The notes: generated by a model not told the origin, from the letters alone. Numbered from the stretch's first letter, positions 53,901-63,711 are shown. The stretch: DNA of 64,000 bases from Hybos culiciformis (GCA_964007475.1 OZ023275.1:4774001-4838000), one strand, 5' to 3'. Made by a program: numbers and translations.

Positions 53901-56900
53901 TATTTGGCTCTGTGTGAGACATAGCATATCGATCGTTCCTAAAGACAGAATATGTTGAGTCAAAAATTTCTAAATTAGAGATAGAAGAGGTTAGCCATGT
54001 TTCAGTCAGGATATATAAATCAAGATCGAGGGTAGATGAATTAAGACGTATATTTTTCGTCTTGGTGCGCAGACCTCTGACATTTTGGTAGTAAATGGAG
54101 ATATGCTGGGGTTCATTTACTACTTGAACCGGAACAAGATTATTATTTATGGAAATGGGAGATGGGCCGAAAAAACCTTTGTTCATTTTCTCTTATTCTT
54201 TGAACATAGTCCATTCTTTTAGCTCTTAGCTCCGAAGCGTAGGAAGAGAGATCTGAGTTAATATGTTGGGTTGGCAGGCCAATAGCAGCATGGTATCTCT
54301 CATATAGACATCTAAGTTCTGTAATGTCGGTAGGGAGGCCTTCTTCTAACAGTCTCGTTCTAATGTAAGTGGTGGTCTTTCCATTGATACTAAACGAGTC
54401 ATCCTTATCGTACAGGTAAGCGAGATAAAGTCTTATATCGTCATATAATTTTTTGTCACGCAATCGTGCCAGAACATAACGGCCATTGTCAGACACAAGA
54501 GATTTTTGTGTCAATTTAACGATTGGAGGAAAAAGTGGGTCGAGAAATGAGGGTGGAGTCGGGGTGGGCTCAAATTGATTATTAACAGGAGGTTTGTAAG
54601 GATTAATAATCGGGGTGGGCTGAAGTTGATTTTTGACAGGAGGTTTATAAGGATTTATTGTTTCGGCCTGTATAAAATTACTATATTTAGGTGACCTCGA
54701 ATGTTGATTTTGAGCTATATTTTTAAAATTTGAATTATTGTTAAATTTTTTATTCGGGAGATTTTCATTCGGGACATTTTCAGACCAGCGTGACACTTTC
54801 ATGTTTTTCCACTTATTAATAGAAGTCTTATTTAATAACTAAAGGCATTTTTTAAAATTCTTATCTTTCAATAAATTTATTAAATGAAATATTACGTTTA
54901 TTACATTGAAAAAATTACTTCAAAAATATCTGCACGAAAATCTGAAAAATTATATTAAAATTGTATAATAAAATACAAAATTTCAGTTACACTTAATAAT
55001 TTATTGAGCCACAAAAAAAATATCAAAAGCCGCATGCGGCTCATGAGCCGCAGTTTGAGCCTTTCTGGTATATAGTATAGTAAATAATATGTTATACTAT
55101 CTATATATCTAATTTATATATTGTCCATTAGCTTTTTTTAATAAAATATCAAAAGAAACTATAATGAATTAAAAATTAATTCTAATTTATTATGTTCGTG
55201 CCGGCTTTTTTATACACAAATACATATAAATGACTGTTATTGTGTAATACAATATACATAATGTATATAAAAACAATAACGCTGACGTTATTTAGCGTAA
55301 AATAAAGTTAAAAAATTTTTTTTTGTTTGATAAAATATAATTATTGTTTTGGTCTTACACAATGTCTTCGAATAATTGATAACAAACAATAATTTAATCT
55401 ATATTTAGAAGAATTTTTGGATAAAAAAAAATGAACAACAATGTTGAAGAACATACATTTGTTTTTAATAGCATTTCAATGTACATAACATTATTGTTAT
55501 ATTTTTATTATAACTTATTTTTTTGAGTTCTGTTTAGGATTGTCGGCCGTCATGGTGTAGTGGTATTGCCCTTATCCTGCGGCGTGTTCGGTTGTGGGTT
55601 CGATTCCCAACTCGAACTGGAATTTGTATCAATTTTTCAATTAGTTCACTAAGTGTTGTGTTGTGTTGTTTTTTTTTTTTTTTTTGATTAATTTCATTGA
55701 GCATGTAACAATTGTATAAAAATAGTAAACAAGCATTTCTTACGTATCTTATATCCAACTAATTAGAATACGTTATTTTAATAATATTTCTACGGATAAT
55801 GGAATCTAAATTTACAAATAGAATTTAAATAGTCTAGTCAGTTTTAAATTTCTGTAGAAATTTATCTATCTATAATTTTTACAATTTTTATTGTAATTCT
55901 ACACACATTCATTAGATAATAATCATAAAATTTCATTCAAAATTATTATATCTGTAAAAAAAATAATATTTCAGAAAAAAAAATCGATTTTTTTCAATAA
56001 TTTATTTTCCATAAATAACAAATAAAAAAATAATTAAGTTAAATAAACACTTTCTCCAGTGAAACAATCAAACAAAATTACGAATTTAAGTTATTTGTTT
56101 TGTAACTTTGACATGCGACTGGACAGTCCATTAATTAAAATAGAAATAAAACTACCTTCCGAATTGTTTGGTTAAAATTGTCTCAGTGGAAACGTTAGAC
56201 TAATAAACTACATAAATGGGGAAATGGGGACCGAGCACCTAAATGTTGCTATACACTAGGTCATATGTTTTGATATCATATGTTTTGATATCAATTGAAA
56301 ATAACAAGTCCTAAATATATGTATATAATATACAGATTAAACAAAAACATGGTCTATCAATAAAATTTTTTTATATTTTTAATCATTATATTATATTATA
56401 ATATATAATATAATTTTTCTTTTTAATTCAGATTTCGCTAATCTTTTCTAATTTTTTATTTCTTTTTTAAATTCTTATACAATTATAATTTTTTTTTTTT
56501 AGAAATGAAGCGAGAAATTTAAAAAAAAAATAATAAAAATAAATTCTATTAGTTAATAATAATGACTCATTATAACTTTCCCTTTAATTTACACTTAAAT
56601 AAATATTAATATAAAAAAAAAATAAATAAAATAAAAATTAAGTATGTACTTAAGAAGAAAAAATTAACTTTAAATAAAATTTTGTCCCTCCAATTGAAAT
56701 TTGCTAAATAATAACAGTCTCTAGAGTATAATTTAGGCGCAACTATATCGACTATATATTTTAATTATGTATACATATAGAATTAAAATAATGTTTTTTT
56801 TTTTTCATCTTTTTCCACCAAAATATCTTCATTTTTATGAAATTCATACAAGCATGCTCTGTCCACCCACGTATTTAAATAATCTGAATCGTTTACAAAA

Positions 56901-58009
56901 TACCGACATGGTTCTACAATTAAGTTGCACAGAAAAAATAAATTAGAAAAAATTTTAAAATTTAGAAAATGTGTAAATTATTGTCTGTAGGGTTATATGG
57001 TTATATTAGTATGATTATTGACTTTTGGAATAAAATTATGTTATTTTTATAATAATTTGTTATGTTTGTAATATGTGGTCAAATAAGGCGAATGTTCATT
57101 TAAATATAGTATAATATATACGTAGAATATTATCTATTTATCATTCTGCTCAAAATGAAATGAAATATTTTATTTCTTAATATCAAATAAATTAATTGCA
57201 TAAGAAAATTTGACGGAAATGTCAAAATACTAGATATTTACTCTTGAATATTGACTTTCCGAATAAAATTAGCTTAAAATTGATTATATTATTGTCGATT
57301 AAGACCATAATATTCAAATCCCAATTTCATTATTATTCTTAACTTCATCAAAATGTCAACTACGCTCAGTACACACTGCTCAAATTAAAACAAAATAATT
57401 TATTTCTTAACATCAATTAAACTAATTGTATATAAAAAAAATGTATTATATAGAAATTTTGCAATTGATTTGTCGGAAGTGTCAAACTACTACTACCTGT
57501 ATATGGATGCCCGAATAATAAAATAATATCCCTGATATAGAAATAAAACAGTTTATTTATAATAATTACTTATGTTTAATTATATATGTAAACATCACAA
57601 AAAAATCAATGTCAAATTGTCATTCAAAACATTATCTATCTCAATTATGTTATTTCGCAATAAACTATTTATATACCCATGTAGACACAGATATTTTGTA
57701 TAAAAACTAGAATATAGTACAAAAATTTTATATTTAAATGATGAGTTAAGTTCATTTACCCAACAAAGTAAGTAAGTACATATAATTTAAAAATTTTCCA
57801 GTTCAATGAAATTATAAAATTTATTTGTACGATTTTCCTCTTTCCTCATTTTATGAAAAAAAAAACAAAAAAAAATAAACAATTTAAATTAATTTCATTC
57901 AAAAAATAAATAAAAAATTAAAACTCACATTTACTAAGCTAACACCAAATGTAGCAACCCATCCCCATCCACCATCGGGTGCAACTTTTTTTGTTGTTAT
58001 TTTCTGCAT
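38807..58009 (-). CDS. Monocarboxylate transporter-like MFS protein (SLC16/MCT family), 4 coding exons, 624 aa
   Basis: Join of 58009..57929, 41125..39694, 39260..39069 and 38976..38807 on the minus strand gives 1875 nt, 624 residues plus TAA, with all splice phases agreeing. The family consists of plasma-membrane major-facilitator carriers for monocarboxylates such as lactate and pyruvate, often proton-coupled; the substrate here is not shown by the sequence. Residues 11-18 read PDGGWGWV, the MCT signature at helix 1. A second conserved stretch, YFKHKRGQAVGLSMAG, begins at about residue 135 (helix 4/5). D470 and R474 (DIAAR) sit in predicted helix 8, where MCT1 has its essential Asp/Arg pair. 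About 12 hydrophobic helices are visible. The loop between helices 6 and 7 is long (about residues 198-423) and acidic in part (GEDEEDELPE), poorly conserved territory in this family. The ATG is supported by an in-frame stop (TAA) at 58025..58027. The length fits insect MCTs. I do not assign a specific paralogue. Confidence 0.93.
39069..39260 (-). CDS. MCT-like transporter, coding exon 3
   Basis: 192 nt. The acceptor TTTATTTTCAG precedes 39260; the first codon is split (A|TT, Ile505). The exon encodes helices 10 and 11: IMAEQTEWNQLMIWLSICGF, then a segment with FRGSALSNFTLTVSEF and AFGWHLVGKAVFVVCFGPLI. It ends with one base of a Gly codon before the donor GTAAGT (39068..39063). Intron 2 (39261..39693) is 433 bp. 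Confidence 0.93.
39694..41125 (-). CDS. MCT-like transporter, coding exon 2 (main body)
   Basis: The acceptor is TTTGTATTTTCAG directly before 41125; the exon opens in phase 0 with LASRSIEPSFGLLFGDLL, continuing helix 1 from exon 1. It carries helices 1 (end) to 9 and the whole helix 6-7 loop. It closes with ...FVAITRS plus one base before the donor GTAAGC (39693..39688). Reading through the donor would add only SKL and a stop, which confirms the splice. The first four residues that an open-frame reading would add upstream (MYFQ) are intron. Confidence 0.93.
43070..43457. repeat. Foldback-type dispersed repeat, copy 2 (uninterrupted)
   Basis: Shares about 340 bp with 22200..22514, including AATTTAGCTCGGTAAATGG at the left. 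Its right part is a foldback: arms of about 80 bp carry GTGTATATACACAAAAACAC on one side and GTGTTTTTGTGTATACACAA on the other, around a short centre with CCTAACGGTCTCGTGATATA. A second inverted pair is TTTTAATGTGCATGTGA (43072..43088) against TCACATGCACATTTAAA further in. This copy has a short internal duplication of TTAAGTAAATTTTATTTAC. No coding capacity. Confidence 0.8.
43483..43710. mobile_element. Inverted-repeat MITE (about 230 bp)
   Basis: Imperfect arms of about 50 bp face each other. Left: AGTGGATTATATAACTTTT, then a GTCGACA word and TTGACACAAAAT. Right arm, read inverted: GGTGGAATTATATAACTTTT, then GTCGACA and TTGACACAAAAT. The middle is AT-rich and non-coding. I could not settle the exact ends or a target duplication. 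It lies 25 bp from the foldback repeat and may have inserted beside it. Confidence 0.65.
48101..48343. mobile_element. Short MITE (243 bp) with TTA target duplication
   Basis: The left end TACCCCGTTTTACA and the inverted right end TACCGGTTTTACA differ mainly by a one-base indel and one substitution. TTA on each side (48098..48100 and 48344..48346) fits a 3-bp TWA target duplication. The interior is T/A-rich without coding capacity. It shares the TACC start and target preference with the element at 49047, so both may have used related transposases. Confidence 0.6.
49047..49449. mobile_element. MITE with 30-bp TIRs and TTA target duplication
   Basis: The left end TACCTTGTTCGGACTTCAAC and the inverted right end TACCTTGTTCGTACTTCAAC differ at one base, and similarity continues through ATTT(A/T)TCCGGA. 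TTA flanks each side (49044..49046 and 49450..49452). The 403-bp interior repeats TCCGGA words but has no ORF. A 3-bp TWA target is the rule for PIF/Harbinger elements, so that superfamily is the likely source. Confidence 0.85.
49938..50333. mobile_element. Non-autonomous hAT element (396 bp) with perfect 8-bp TSD
   Basis: Terminal inverted repeats are CAGCGTTTCTCAACCT and AGGTTGAGAAACGCTG. The 8-bp duplication ATCTATAT flanks both sides (49930..49937 and 50334..50341). The left arm contains GGGTCGCGACCC with a second GGGTCGCG, and the right arm GGGTCGCG and GGTCGC, sub-terminal words typical of hAT ends. No transposase ORF. The element landed inside a pre-existing 52-bp-offset tandem duplication. 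Confidence 0.9.
51223..54186 (-). CDS. LINE ORF2: endonuclease/reverse transcriptase, 987 aa
   Basis: Encodes the enzyme that nicks target DNA and copies the element RNA by target-primed reverse transcription. The N-terminal APE-type endonuclease shows YYQNVRGLRTK (about residues 32-42), TETW (61-64), RGGGV (101-105), GDFN (180-183) and a C-terminal SYH (259-261). The reverse transcriptase shows PGPDG (498-502), TDLSKAFD (624-631, catalytic D625), GVPQGS (681-686) and YADD (712-715, catalytic pair). After it comes the usual C-terminal region with IDRIESIQKKFLRFAL. All catalytic motifs look intact. I see no RNase H domain and no Cys-rich tail. It overlaps the end of ORF1 by 44 nt in a different frame. 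A start at the first Met is assumed. Confidence 0.9.
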   Translation of the reverse strand: MNKGFFGPSPISINNNLVPVQVVNEPQHISIYYQNVRGLRTKTKNIRLNSSTLDLDLYILTETWLTSSISNLEIFDSTYSVFRNDRYAMSHTEPNSGRVPRGGGVLVAIKNSFHATEIAFSSHDPLEIVGISVKGSSGNIFIINCYIPPGRNIDLYQKFVTIIESFSANLEPSDELFIFGDFNLSNINWIHHDEDNFLIPSGDLNELESIFIDSLNSCFLQQISSIKNHQDKQLDLVFVSNWDNIIPIESSCPLVDIDSYHPPLSFSLCINTPSCPKNLTCSMHFNFNKTNFNGLNEFYSNIDFSLLFLDNNIEQISLKFYEILVEGFNIFTPLERDKDCNSSPPWFTRDLKTLRNRKNKVWRKYLKSKTDSDYSNFIILFNNFKELLNQSHDRYISDMSVKLKSNPKSFWKFVNSRRKSDQYPSFMKFFNSSSGDSGTICEFFRNFFSKSYPDTAFNALDSNFTHLNNCIKTTFSNLYFDDGLVKKYLNRLGYNASPGPDGVPEIILKNCSDVLALPLSCLFNLSLSLGIFPSIWKKAFIRPTHKANARNDVSNYRPIAKLSSIPKLFELIIFDEIYPHCTKFLVDNQHGFMKHKSTTTNLVECTSKFLANMEEGFQTDVVYTDLSKAFDILPHSVILLKLKAYGFPEYFLNWIQSYLSGRSYNVTFRGVTSSPISANSGVPQGSHLGPLLFIISVNDVISVLNHCEVQIYADDMKFFKKIVTESDSSLLQHDLDNFYNWCHVNNLKLNIGKCQFVTYSRRVNRIQTSYSFNNEPLERVESIKDLGIYFDEKLSFKNHYTYIINKANSLLGFVKRWSKDFPDPYTLKALFMTLVRPNLEYASQVWSPFYQVHIDRIESIQKKFLRFALRNLPWSDPLVLPSYHNRLNLINLTSLEKRREVADLIFLIEIINNNIVSKYISNKIHFTTNFRLRSPNLFVTFPHRTNYCKFEPVNRMLILGNRYKDFIDLSLSKHIQKTRLFNRIDFR
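54143..54802 (-). CDS. LINE ORF1 protein, 219 aa, proline-rich, no zinc knuckle
   Basis: This small protein precedes the reverse-transcriptase ORF and is probably the element's RNA-binding/ORF1 product. It is Asn/Pro-rich at the N terminus, with a near-perfect 17-residue direct repeat at about residues 49-65 and 66-82 (INPYKPPV(K/N)NQ(L/F)(Q/E)PTP). A more ordered, charged C-terminal half follows (about residues 95-219), including KLYDDIRLYLAYLYDKDD and an Arg-rich end. I see none of the CCHC knuckles expected in Jockey-type ORF1 proteins and no obvious RRM. Its last 44 nt overlap the ORF2 start. The function is inferred from position only. Confidence 0.7.
   Translation of the reverse strand: MKVSRWSENVPNENLPNKKFNNNSNFKNIAQNQHSRSPKYSNFIQAETINPYKPPVKNQLQPTPIINPYKPPVNNQFEPTPTPPSFLDPLFPPIVKLTQKSLVSDNGRYVLARLRDKKLYDDIRLYLAYLYDKDDSFSINGKTTTYIRTRLLEEGLPTDITELRCLYERYHAAIGLPTQHINSDLSSYASELRAKRMDYVQRIRENEQRFFRPISHFHK
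55544..55685 (+). mobile_element. tRNA-derived SINE (head plus short tail)
   Basis: Pol III promoter boxes sit in tRNA spacing: A box TGGTGTAGTGG (55553..55563) and B box GGTTCGATTCC (55597..55607). The flanking T-stem (GTGGG/CCCAA) is tRNA-like. The 3' acceptor strand (CTCGAAC) does not pair with the 5' strand (GCCGTCA), so this is not a functional tRNA. The body ends in (GTGTT)n and a long T tract, as many insect SINEs do. It lies antisense to the host gene in intron 1. Confidence 0.75.
57929..58009 (-). CDS. MCT-like transporter, coding exon 1 (27 codons, start)
   Basis: ATG at 58009..58007, then MQKITTKKVA and the signature PDGGWGWVATFGVSLVN. The exon ends after a complete codon (AAT) and is followed by the donor GTGAGT (57928..57923), so the junction is phase 0. 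Upstream in frame are AAA AAG AAG TAT AAC TAA, so the start cannot be much further upstream. No polypyrimidine-AG acceptor is visible just before the ATG, so the 5' UTR probably continues upstream without a nearby intron. Confidence 0.92.
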
Positions 58010-61000
58010 TTTCTTCTTATAGTTTTATGTTTTGTTTTTTTATATTTTATATATATGTAAAAAAATTTTTGTTTACAAATTTTTTTTTTAGTCGTTTTTC
58101 TCACAGAAAAAACAAATAAAAATAAAATTAAAACAAAAAACCTTGACTTCCTTTATTTAAAAAAAAAAAATGTTTTAAGTATATTCTCCTTTTTATTTTG
58201 TTTATAAAAATTCTCTTTGCTTTTATACTTAATAAATTTTCCGGAAATAAAGAAAAGGAAAAAAATTTCTCTTTTATTTTTCCTTCAAAAAAGAAATCTC
58301 TTTTTTAATTTGTTTCTTTTTTTTTTTTTATATTTTTATTTATAATTTTTATGAAATTATTTTTTTCACCTACTTAGAAATTTTTTTTTTATTATTTTAG
58401 TTTTATTTACTTCTAATTTTTATATATTTTTATTTATAATTTTTTTTTTTTTTTATGTTTTTTTTTTTCGATTTAATTTCGATGACAAAATTATATAATT
58501 TTTAAGTGTTAATTATTTTTCAATAATTAATTCATTGAATTTTAAAAGTCTTTTGCAAATGAATTTATTAAAATTTAATTTAAATATCATTTTTAGTAAA
58601 AATTTACAAAGAAAAAAAAAAATTGATTCAATGTTTATTTATTTTTTGCATTTAATTTTTAAAATTTATTTTTATGTTAAAAATTAAATATTATATTTTT
58701 GTTTACTTCTCAATGTTGACAGTGAATTGTGGCGAGAAGAAGAAGTGAAACAAAAAAAAAACTTTTAACCTTTTTTCTTCAAACAAAACTTTTTATTAAT
58801 TTTTTTTTTTTTTTTTAATTTTCCAATATTGATTCAAATTAGAATTCTATATTAACATTTAGAAGAATATTGTAATTTTTTCAGTTTTTCAGTTTTTTAT
58901 TTTGATAAAAAAAAAATTATAAAAAAAGATATTTTCTTTATGTTTCTTAAAAGATTACGAACTTTGTTAAAAAAAAAAAGATACCAATTTTGTGTTTTAC
59001 AGAATTTCAGAAAACAAAAGAAAATTATTTTCAATATGCAAACAAAAAAAAATAAAAATTAAAAACAAAAAAAAATTAAATAAAATAAAGCAGTTCCGTT
59101 TTTTTTTTATTTTTATATTGTAGATAGATGTATCTTTTTTATTCCTCTTTTTTTTTCTTTTTTTTTGTAATTTCAAACTTTAATAAACAACATTTTGAGT
59201 AGAACTAAAAATTAAAACTGAAATCTTTTCCAAAAACGTACTGAGAAAGTACAAAAAAAAATAAAAAAAATGTTCAACAGTTTATACAAAAAAAAAAGTA
59301 TATATTTTTTTAATCATCTGTCGTACAAAAAAAAAATAAAAAATAATGTTAAATTGAGTATTGAGCGAATATTGAAGAATTTATGATGAGTTGTTCTTAC
59401 AGCAAAAAATTCTTTGAGAATGTGAGAATTTCATGAGAATTTTTTTTATATAATATCTAAAAAGATTTTAAGAGTTTGTTTTTAGAATTTTAGATATTAT
59501 TTTAAAGTAACTTAATTGTTTGTTTTTTTTTTTTTTTTCAGTTTTTATGTCGAATTTTTTGAGAAATTTATTCTTGTTTGTTGTTTTTTCTTTTGAATTT
59601 TGCTTTCGAGCAATTAATTTTGATTACATTGAAAAAATTTTAAATATATAAAGGTTGTCAAAATCTTATTAGAATGAACAAAATCTGATCTTATAACGTT
59701 GTATATGTTTATATTTATATATGTTTTGAGTCAGTTTTTTATTCTGATTTACAAGTATAAAGTGGAAAATTACCGGGTTCCATTATTCCACATTCGTTGG
59801 CTATTGAATTATTATATATATATCCAAATATTCAGAAATTAGAAACCTGTATAATAGTGTGATCATAACCAACAGTGCCTTTTGAAAGAACTAGGTTTTG
59901 AAATAATTTATAAAAATAACAATTTACTCAAAAACGAATGTCTATAGAAAATAGGAGAGTTTTTTTTATTAAAATATGTTTTTGAATTTTATATTGAAAT
60001 AGTTAGACAATAACAAAATATATTTTTTTTTACTTAAAAGCATATTTTATCGAAAGCTTAAATTAAAAATTGCACAGAAAGTAAACAAAATTGAATTGTG
60101 CGCAATCAGTGGTAGTAACATTTCTCTTCTCATATAAACAAATAAAAAAAAAATGCTATTTGAACATATGTTAAAGATGAGAAATCAGCTGATATAATTT
60201 CATTTAAACTCTCATTTAAACTGCAACCATGACCGAACTGTATATAAAACAATTGTGGAACGAACGATTATAAGTATTCAGAATATAATTATGGAAAATT
60301 TAATGTTCGTATAACTGAAATTTTCCGTTTAGTCAGAGATAAGGAAATTTTACTTTCTTCGAAATATCCGCAACAGATATTTTTTTGGAATATTATTTGT
60401 ATACTATACTTATTGCCTAGTAAAAAACCAAATTGAGCTAACAAACAAATATCAAAATATTGCGAAAAAGTATATTGATAACAAATTTAGTTAAATTTTC
60501 GTGCTTTGTTGTTGGTCTTTGGGAAAAACATATCTATTTAAATTTGAGACATGTTTGACATTAAGTCTAATTGTTCATCTTTTAGTTGTAGGGAAATATA
60601 TTGACTTAATTTATTGTATTATAAATTAAAAATAAAAAATATTAAATCCTTATTTTAATTTTGTTTTGCAAATAAAATTCTTATTGGAGCGAAAAATAAA
60701 TCACAAAAAATATTTTTTTAACATAAAATTAATTCCTGAAATTTTTTCTGTTGAATATTACTCAATCATTTGAACAAATATATTAAAAACTAAAAGAACT
60801 AAAGCTATTTTTCCTTGGTATGACAAAATAAAAATCTTGCTTAAGTCATACACTAGCTAGAATTGGCCTGTATACAACCAATGAATATTAAGTGATTATC
60901 TTATTATTATAGTAGCTGTCTTATTTTTCATTACCTCAATGGGAAGGTATTTTTTTTTTATTAAGTTTTTTTAAGAATTCCTATTTTAATACAAAACTAA

Positions 61001-63711
61001 AAATATGACATTTTACTTACAGTCTCAGCAAAATGAAGAAAATTACTATCAATTTAGCAGATATTAAAAAGATGTCTGGTGTACTTAAAATTATCCATAC
61101 AAAGATATGATTGTAAAAAAAATTATTTAAGATATTGAATCCCTAAAAAAAGAATTAATTTGATTTTTTTGTTTGGCAAAATAATTAATTTCCAATAAAA
61201 TATTTAAATTCAATTTAATAATAATATTTATTTAAGACTGCTGATTAGAGCTGCGCAATGAACGCTATAATTCCGGAATAAAATATAGAAGGCGCAGGTA
61301 TTTTATTTTTTGTAACCAAGTCAATTTAAAAGTGCGATTTATAATCTTAATAATAAATTCAAATAAGGTAATAAATATTTAAAAGTATAAATATAATATG
61401 TAAGTATTTTTAAAATGCTAAAATAAATATAAATGTGTACCTATAAAAATAATAATTTTAAATGGAAATGTTGATTTAAATTTATATAGTAACATAATGT
61501 AAATATTTATTGACACGCGCTATTTAGAGAAAAAAAAACACTTAGATATCGCAGAAAGGTCATTAAGAAAATAATTTCTTCCTATTTGGCGAAAAGTATA
61601 ACCTCAAACTTTTTTTAATTTAATTTCTTTCTTTATATTAGGAAGAAATCTGTATGTACTTACTCGGAAATCTACTACAAAATCTTAGGTTCGATAGGCT
61701 TTAAAAAGGAATTATATGGCTTATGTAGCTAGCTAGCTGTATATTTTATTCTTTACTGTATCCAAAGTCCAAAATTACTCACTCTTGGGCACAAAAAAAA
61801 ATAATTAATAGTAACAGAAAAATTAATAATAATTGATCTATTGAATTTTGTTTTTTATTTAGATAGATTAAAAAAGAAATCGTAAATTGACAAATTATCA
61901 TTAATTTAATATCAAAACATGATATATAAATATAAATTAACACATTTTATATTCTATGATCAATAAAAAAAAATGATAAAAACATGATATTGTTATGTTA
62001 AAAACAGCTTAAAACTTTATATATATGTACTGTTAACTAGAAAGTATTATTGCATGATTTGAAAATTGTCTAAAAACAGGCTTAAATTTTCTTTTCACAT
62101 ATGCCTATATTAACTGTATAGTATGTCTACATATATACATTATACTATGAGCATAATTCCAAAATAAATACCAAAAATATACGAAACATATATTTGCTAC
62201 ACTTCCACTATGCGTAGATCAATTAAATTTTTTTTTTCATATTTAAAATTTTCTGAAATATTAATTTTTTAATGAAAAATTAGGGGTTCAGCATTTTTTA
62301 TTAACGTTTAAGAGTAAAGAAACTAAGTTCCATTATCACTTAAATTTCCTTGACGACAATAAAATAAAATCTAACATCTAAAACTATATTTAAAAAATAT
62401 CATTCTTTTATTTCAATTTTTAATATATTTCAAAGAAATCTTTACATCATTCTTCAAAAAAAACAAAAATAATCGATCTATAAAAAAAAACATCATCACA
62501 ATTATCATCAGTATGTTTTCTATATAATTTTTAAAAATCATTAGATGTACTTATTTACGCTTTCAACATAAATGAACATAAATAAATTGCGGCACTATAT
62601 AGAAAAAATTATATAATTTTAAGATTCTTTAAATTATTATAATATCTCTAAGTGTGTATATACTCTATAGTCGAGTTCAAGCAAAGAAAAAAAAAAGAAA
62701 AAAGAAACATAAATTCATCTGAATCATTTTTTTTTTAATTTCGTACATTATACATACATATATATGAAATCAAAGTCTAAAATCTATATTGGATATTTTA
62801 TTGTGTTGTATATATGAACGGGTTATTATAAACATAGTTATGGATGTGAAGAAAAAAAACAACATGTGATCACTCACAAAACGCGTGCTTTTAAATTGGA
62901 ATCTCCATCAAGCACATGTTTTTTATAAGTTATATTCGATACATATTTTTTTTTCTTTTTTTTTAGGAACAGACAACAAATAACAAAAATTAAATAAAAA
63001 AAATAAATAAAAATTAAAGAGAAAAATTAAAAGAGAATTAAAAAACTGAAAAATATTATATAAATATCCAATAAAATAATAATGTGATAAAAATTTTCTA
63101 TTTTTTCTTCAATACTTTGTTTTTATGTGCAGCCGAAGAATATAGTATTGCATAAATGCAAGAAATATATGAAGTTTTTATTGAAGTTTTAAACTGATCT
63201 ATTTAGTTATAAGAGACTTACTTAATTTATTGCACGTCGCAATGAGATCGAATAAATAATTCAATTTTTAAAGAGAAACTTATTGTGAGAAACTTATCTC
63301 GCCATCATAACTCTGTAACTTAACCTAATATTATGTTTTAATTAAATAACATATGAAACTGATCTGTAAGTTATAATTAAGGGAATGGTTGATTTATTTA
63401 TATTTTATTAATTGTATAAATCAATATGATCTAATTTTCGAAAATTTCATATAAACTCACCATAATCCTTAAATTTTAAAGTGTATTAAGTATATTATTA
63501 TTTCAATAATATTTCAATTATTATAAACAACATATGAAACTGATCTATATATATTTACGAAAATGGTTAAATAACTTTATGAATTGTTGTTAATCAATGC
63601 AGAATAAAATAAATATTAAAGCTTGAAATAGAAACGTCTCATGACTCCTTTTTATACCTAAAATATTTTTGTTTTAATAATTTTTATACATTATATATGT
63701 ACTTTATATCC
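58010..63711. other. 5' UTR/promoter side of the MCT-like gene; no other gene seen
   Basis: A/T homopolymers dominate 58010..59340. No TATA box or initiator can be chosen with confidence. Two similar stretches sharing AACATATGAAACTGATCT, about 180 bp apart (63348 and 63530), suggest a decayed duplication. Confidence 0.5.

Larger units (their letters stand above)
51000..54830 (-). mobile_element. Non-LTR retrotransposon (LINE, APE endonuclease + YADD reverse transcriptase; Jockey/CR1-like), both ORFs open
   Basis: Two overlapping ORFs in the order ORF1 (54802..54143) then ORF2 (54186..51223), neither interrupted, followed by a roughly 220-nt 3' UTR. The UTR contains a duplicated word (ACAGTTTACAAAAAA on the plus strand near 51047 and 51073) and an AATAAATAAAT-type tail near 51000-51035. 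Outer limits are approximate because I could not define a target-site duplication. The element lies in the same orientation as the host gene and interrupts a hAT-like element. Intact frames suggest a fairly recent insertion. The clade is inferred from the domain order and not from a tree. Confidence 0.85.
50903..55067. mobile_element. Non-autonomous hAT-like element split by the LINE
   Basis: The left end CAGGGGTGCTCAAA (50903) and the inverted right end (TTTGAGCCTTTCTG, ending 55067) match at 10 of 14 positions. The right arm has the palindrome AGCCGCATGCGGCT and GAGCCGC words, echoed by GAGCCGC in the left arm, a style common in hAT MITEs. About 95 bp on the left and 70-plus bp on the right remain, with the LINE between them. 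Flanks read GTATATAC(g) on the left and GTATATAG on the right, which may be a decayed 8-bp target duplication. Confidence 0.6.
41126..57928 (-). other. Intron 1 of the MCT-like gene (16.8 kb), TE-loaded
   Basis: Bounded by donor GTGAGT (57928..57923) and acceptor CAG (41128..41126). It holds no further MCT coding sequence: exon 1 and exon 2 join in phase inside helix 1. At least seven separate mobile elements lie inside it and are listed individually. The stretches 41126..43060, 43720..48100, 48350..49040 and 55700..57920 are AT-rich sequence with short A/T microsatellites and nothing else I can support. Confidence 0.9.

Noticed and set aside
55544..55616. Functional tRNA gene
   Set aside because: A and B boxes are present but the acceptor stem does not pair, and a SINE-type tail follows.
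55534..55758. 74-codon minus frame ending in an Arg-rich stretch
   Set aside because: Antisense translation of the tRNA-derived SINE head.
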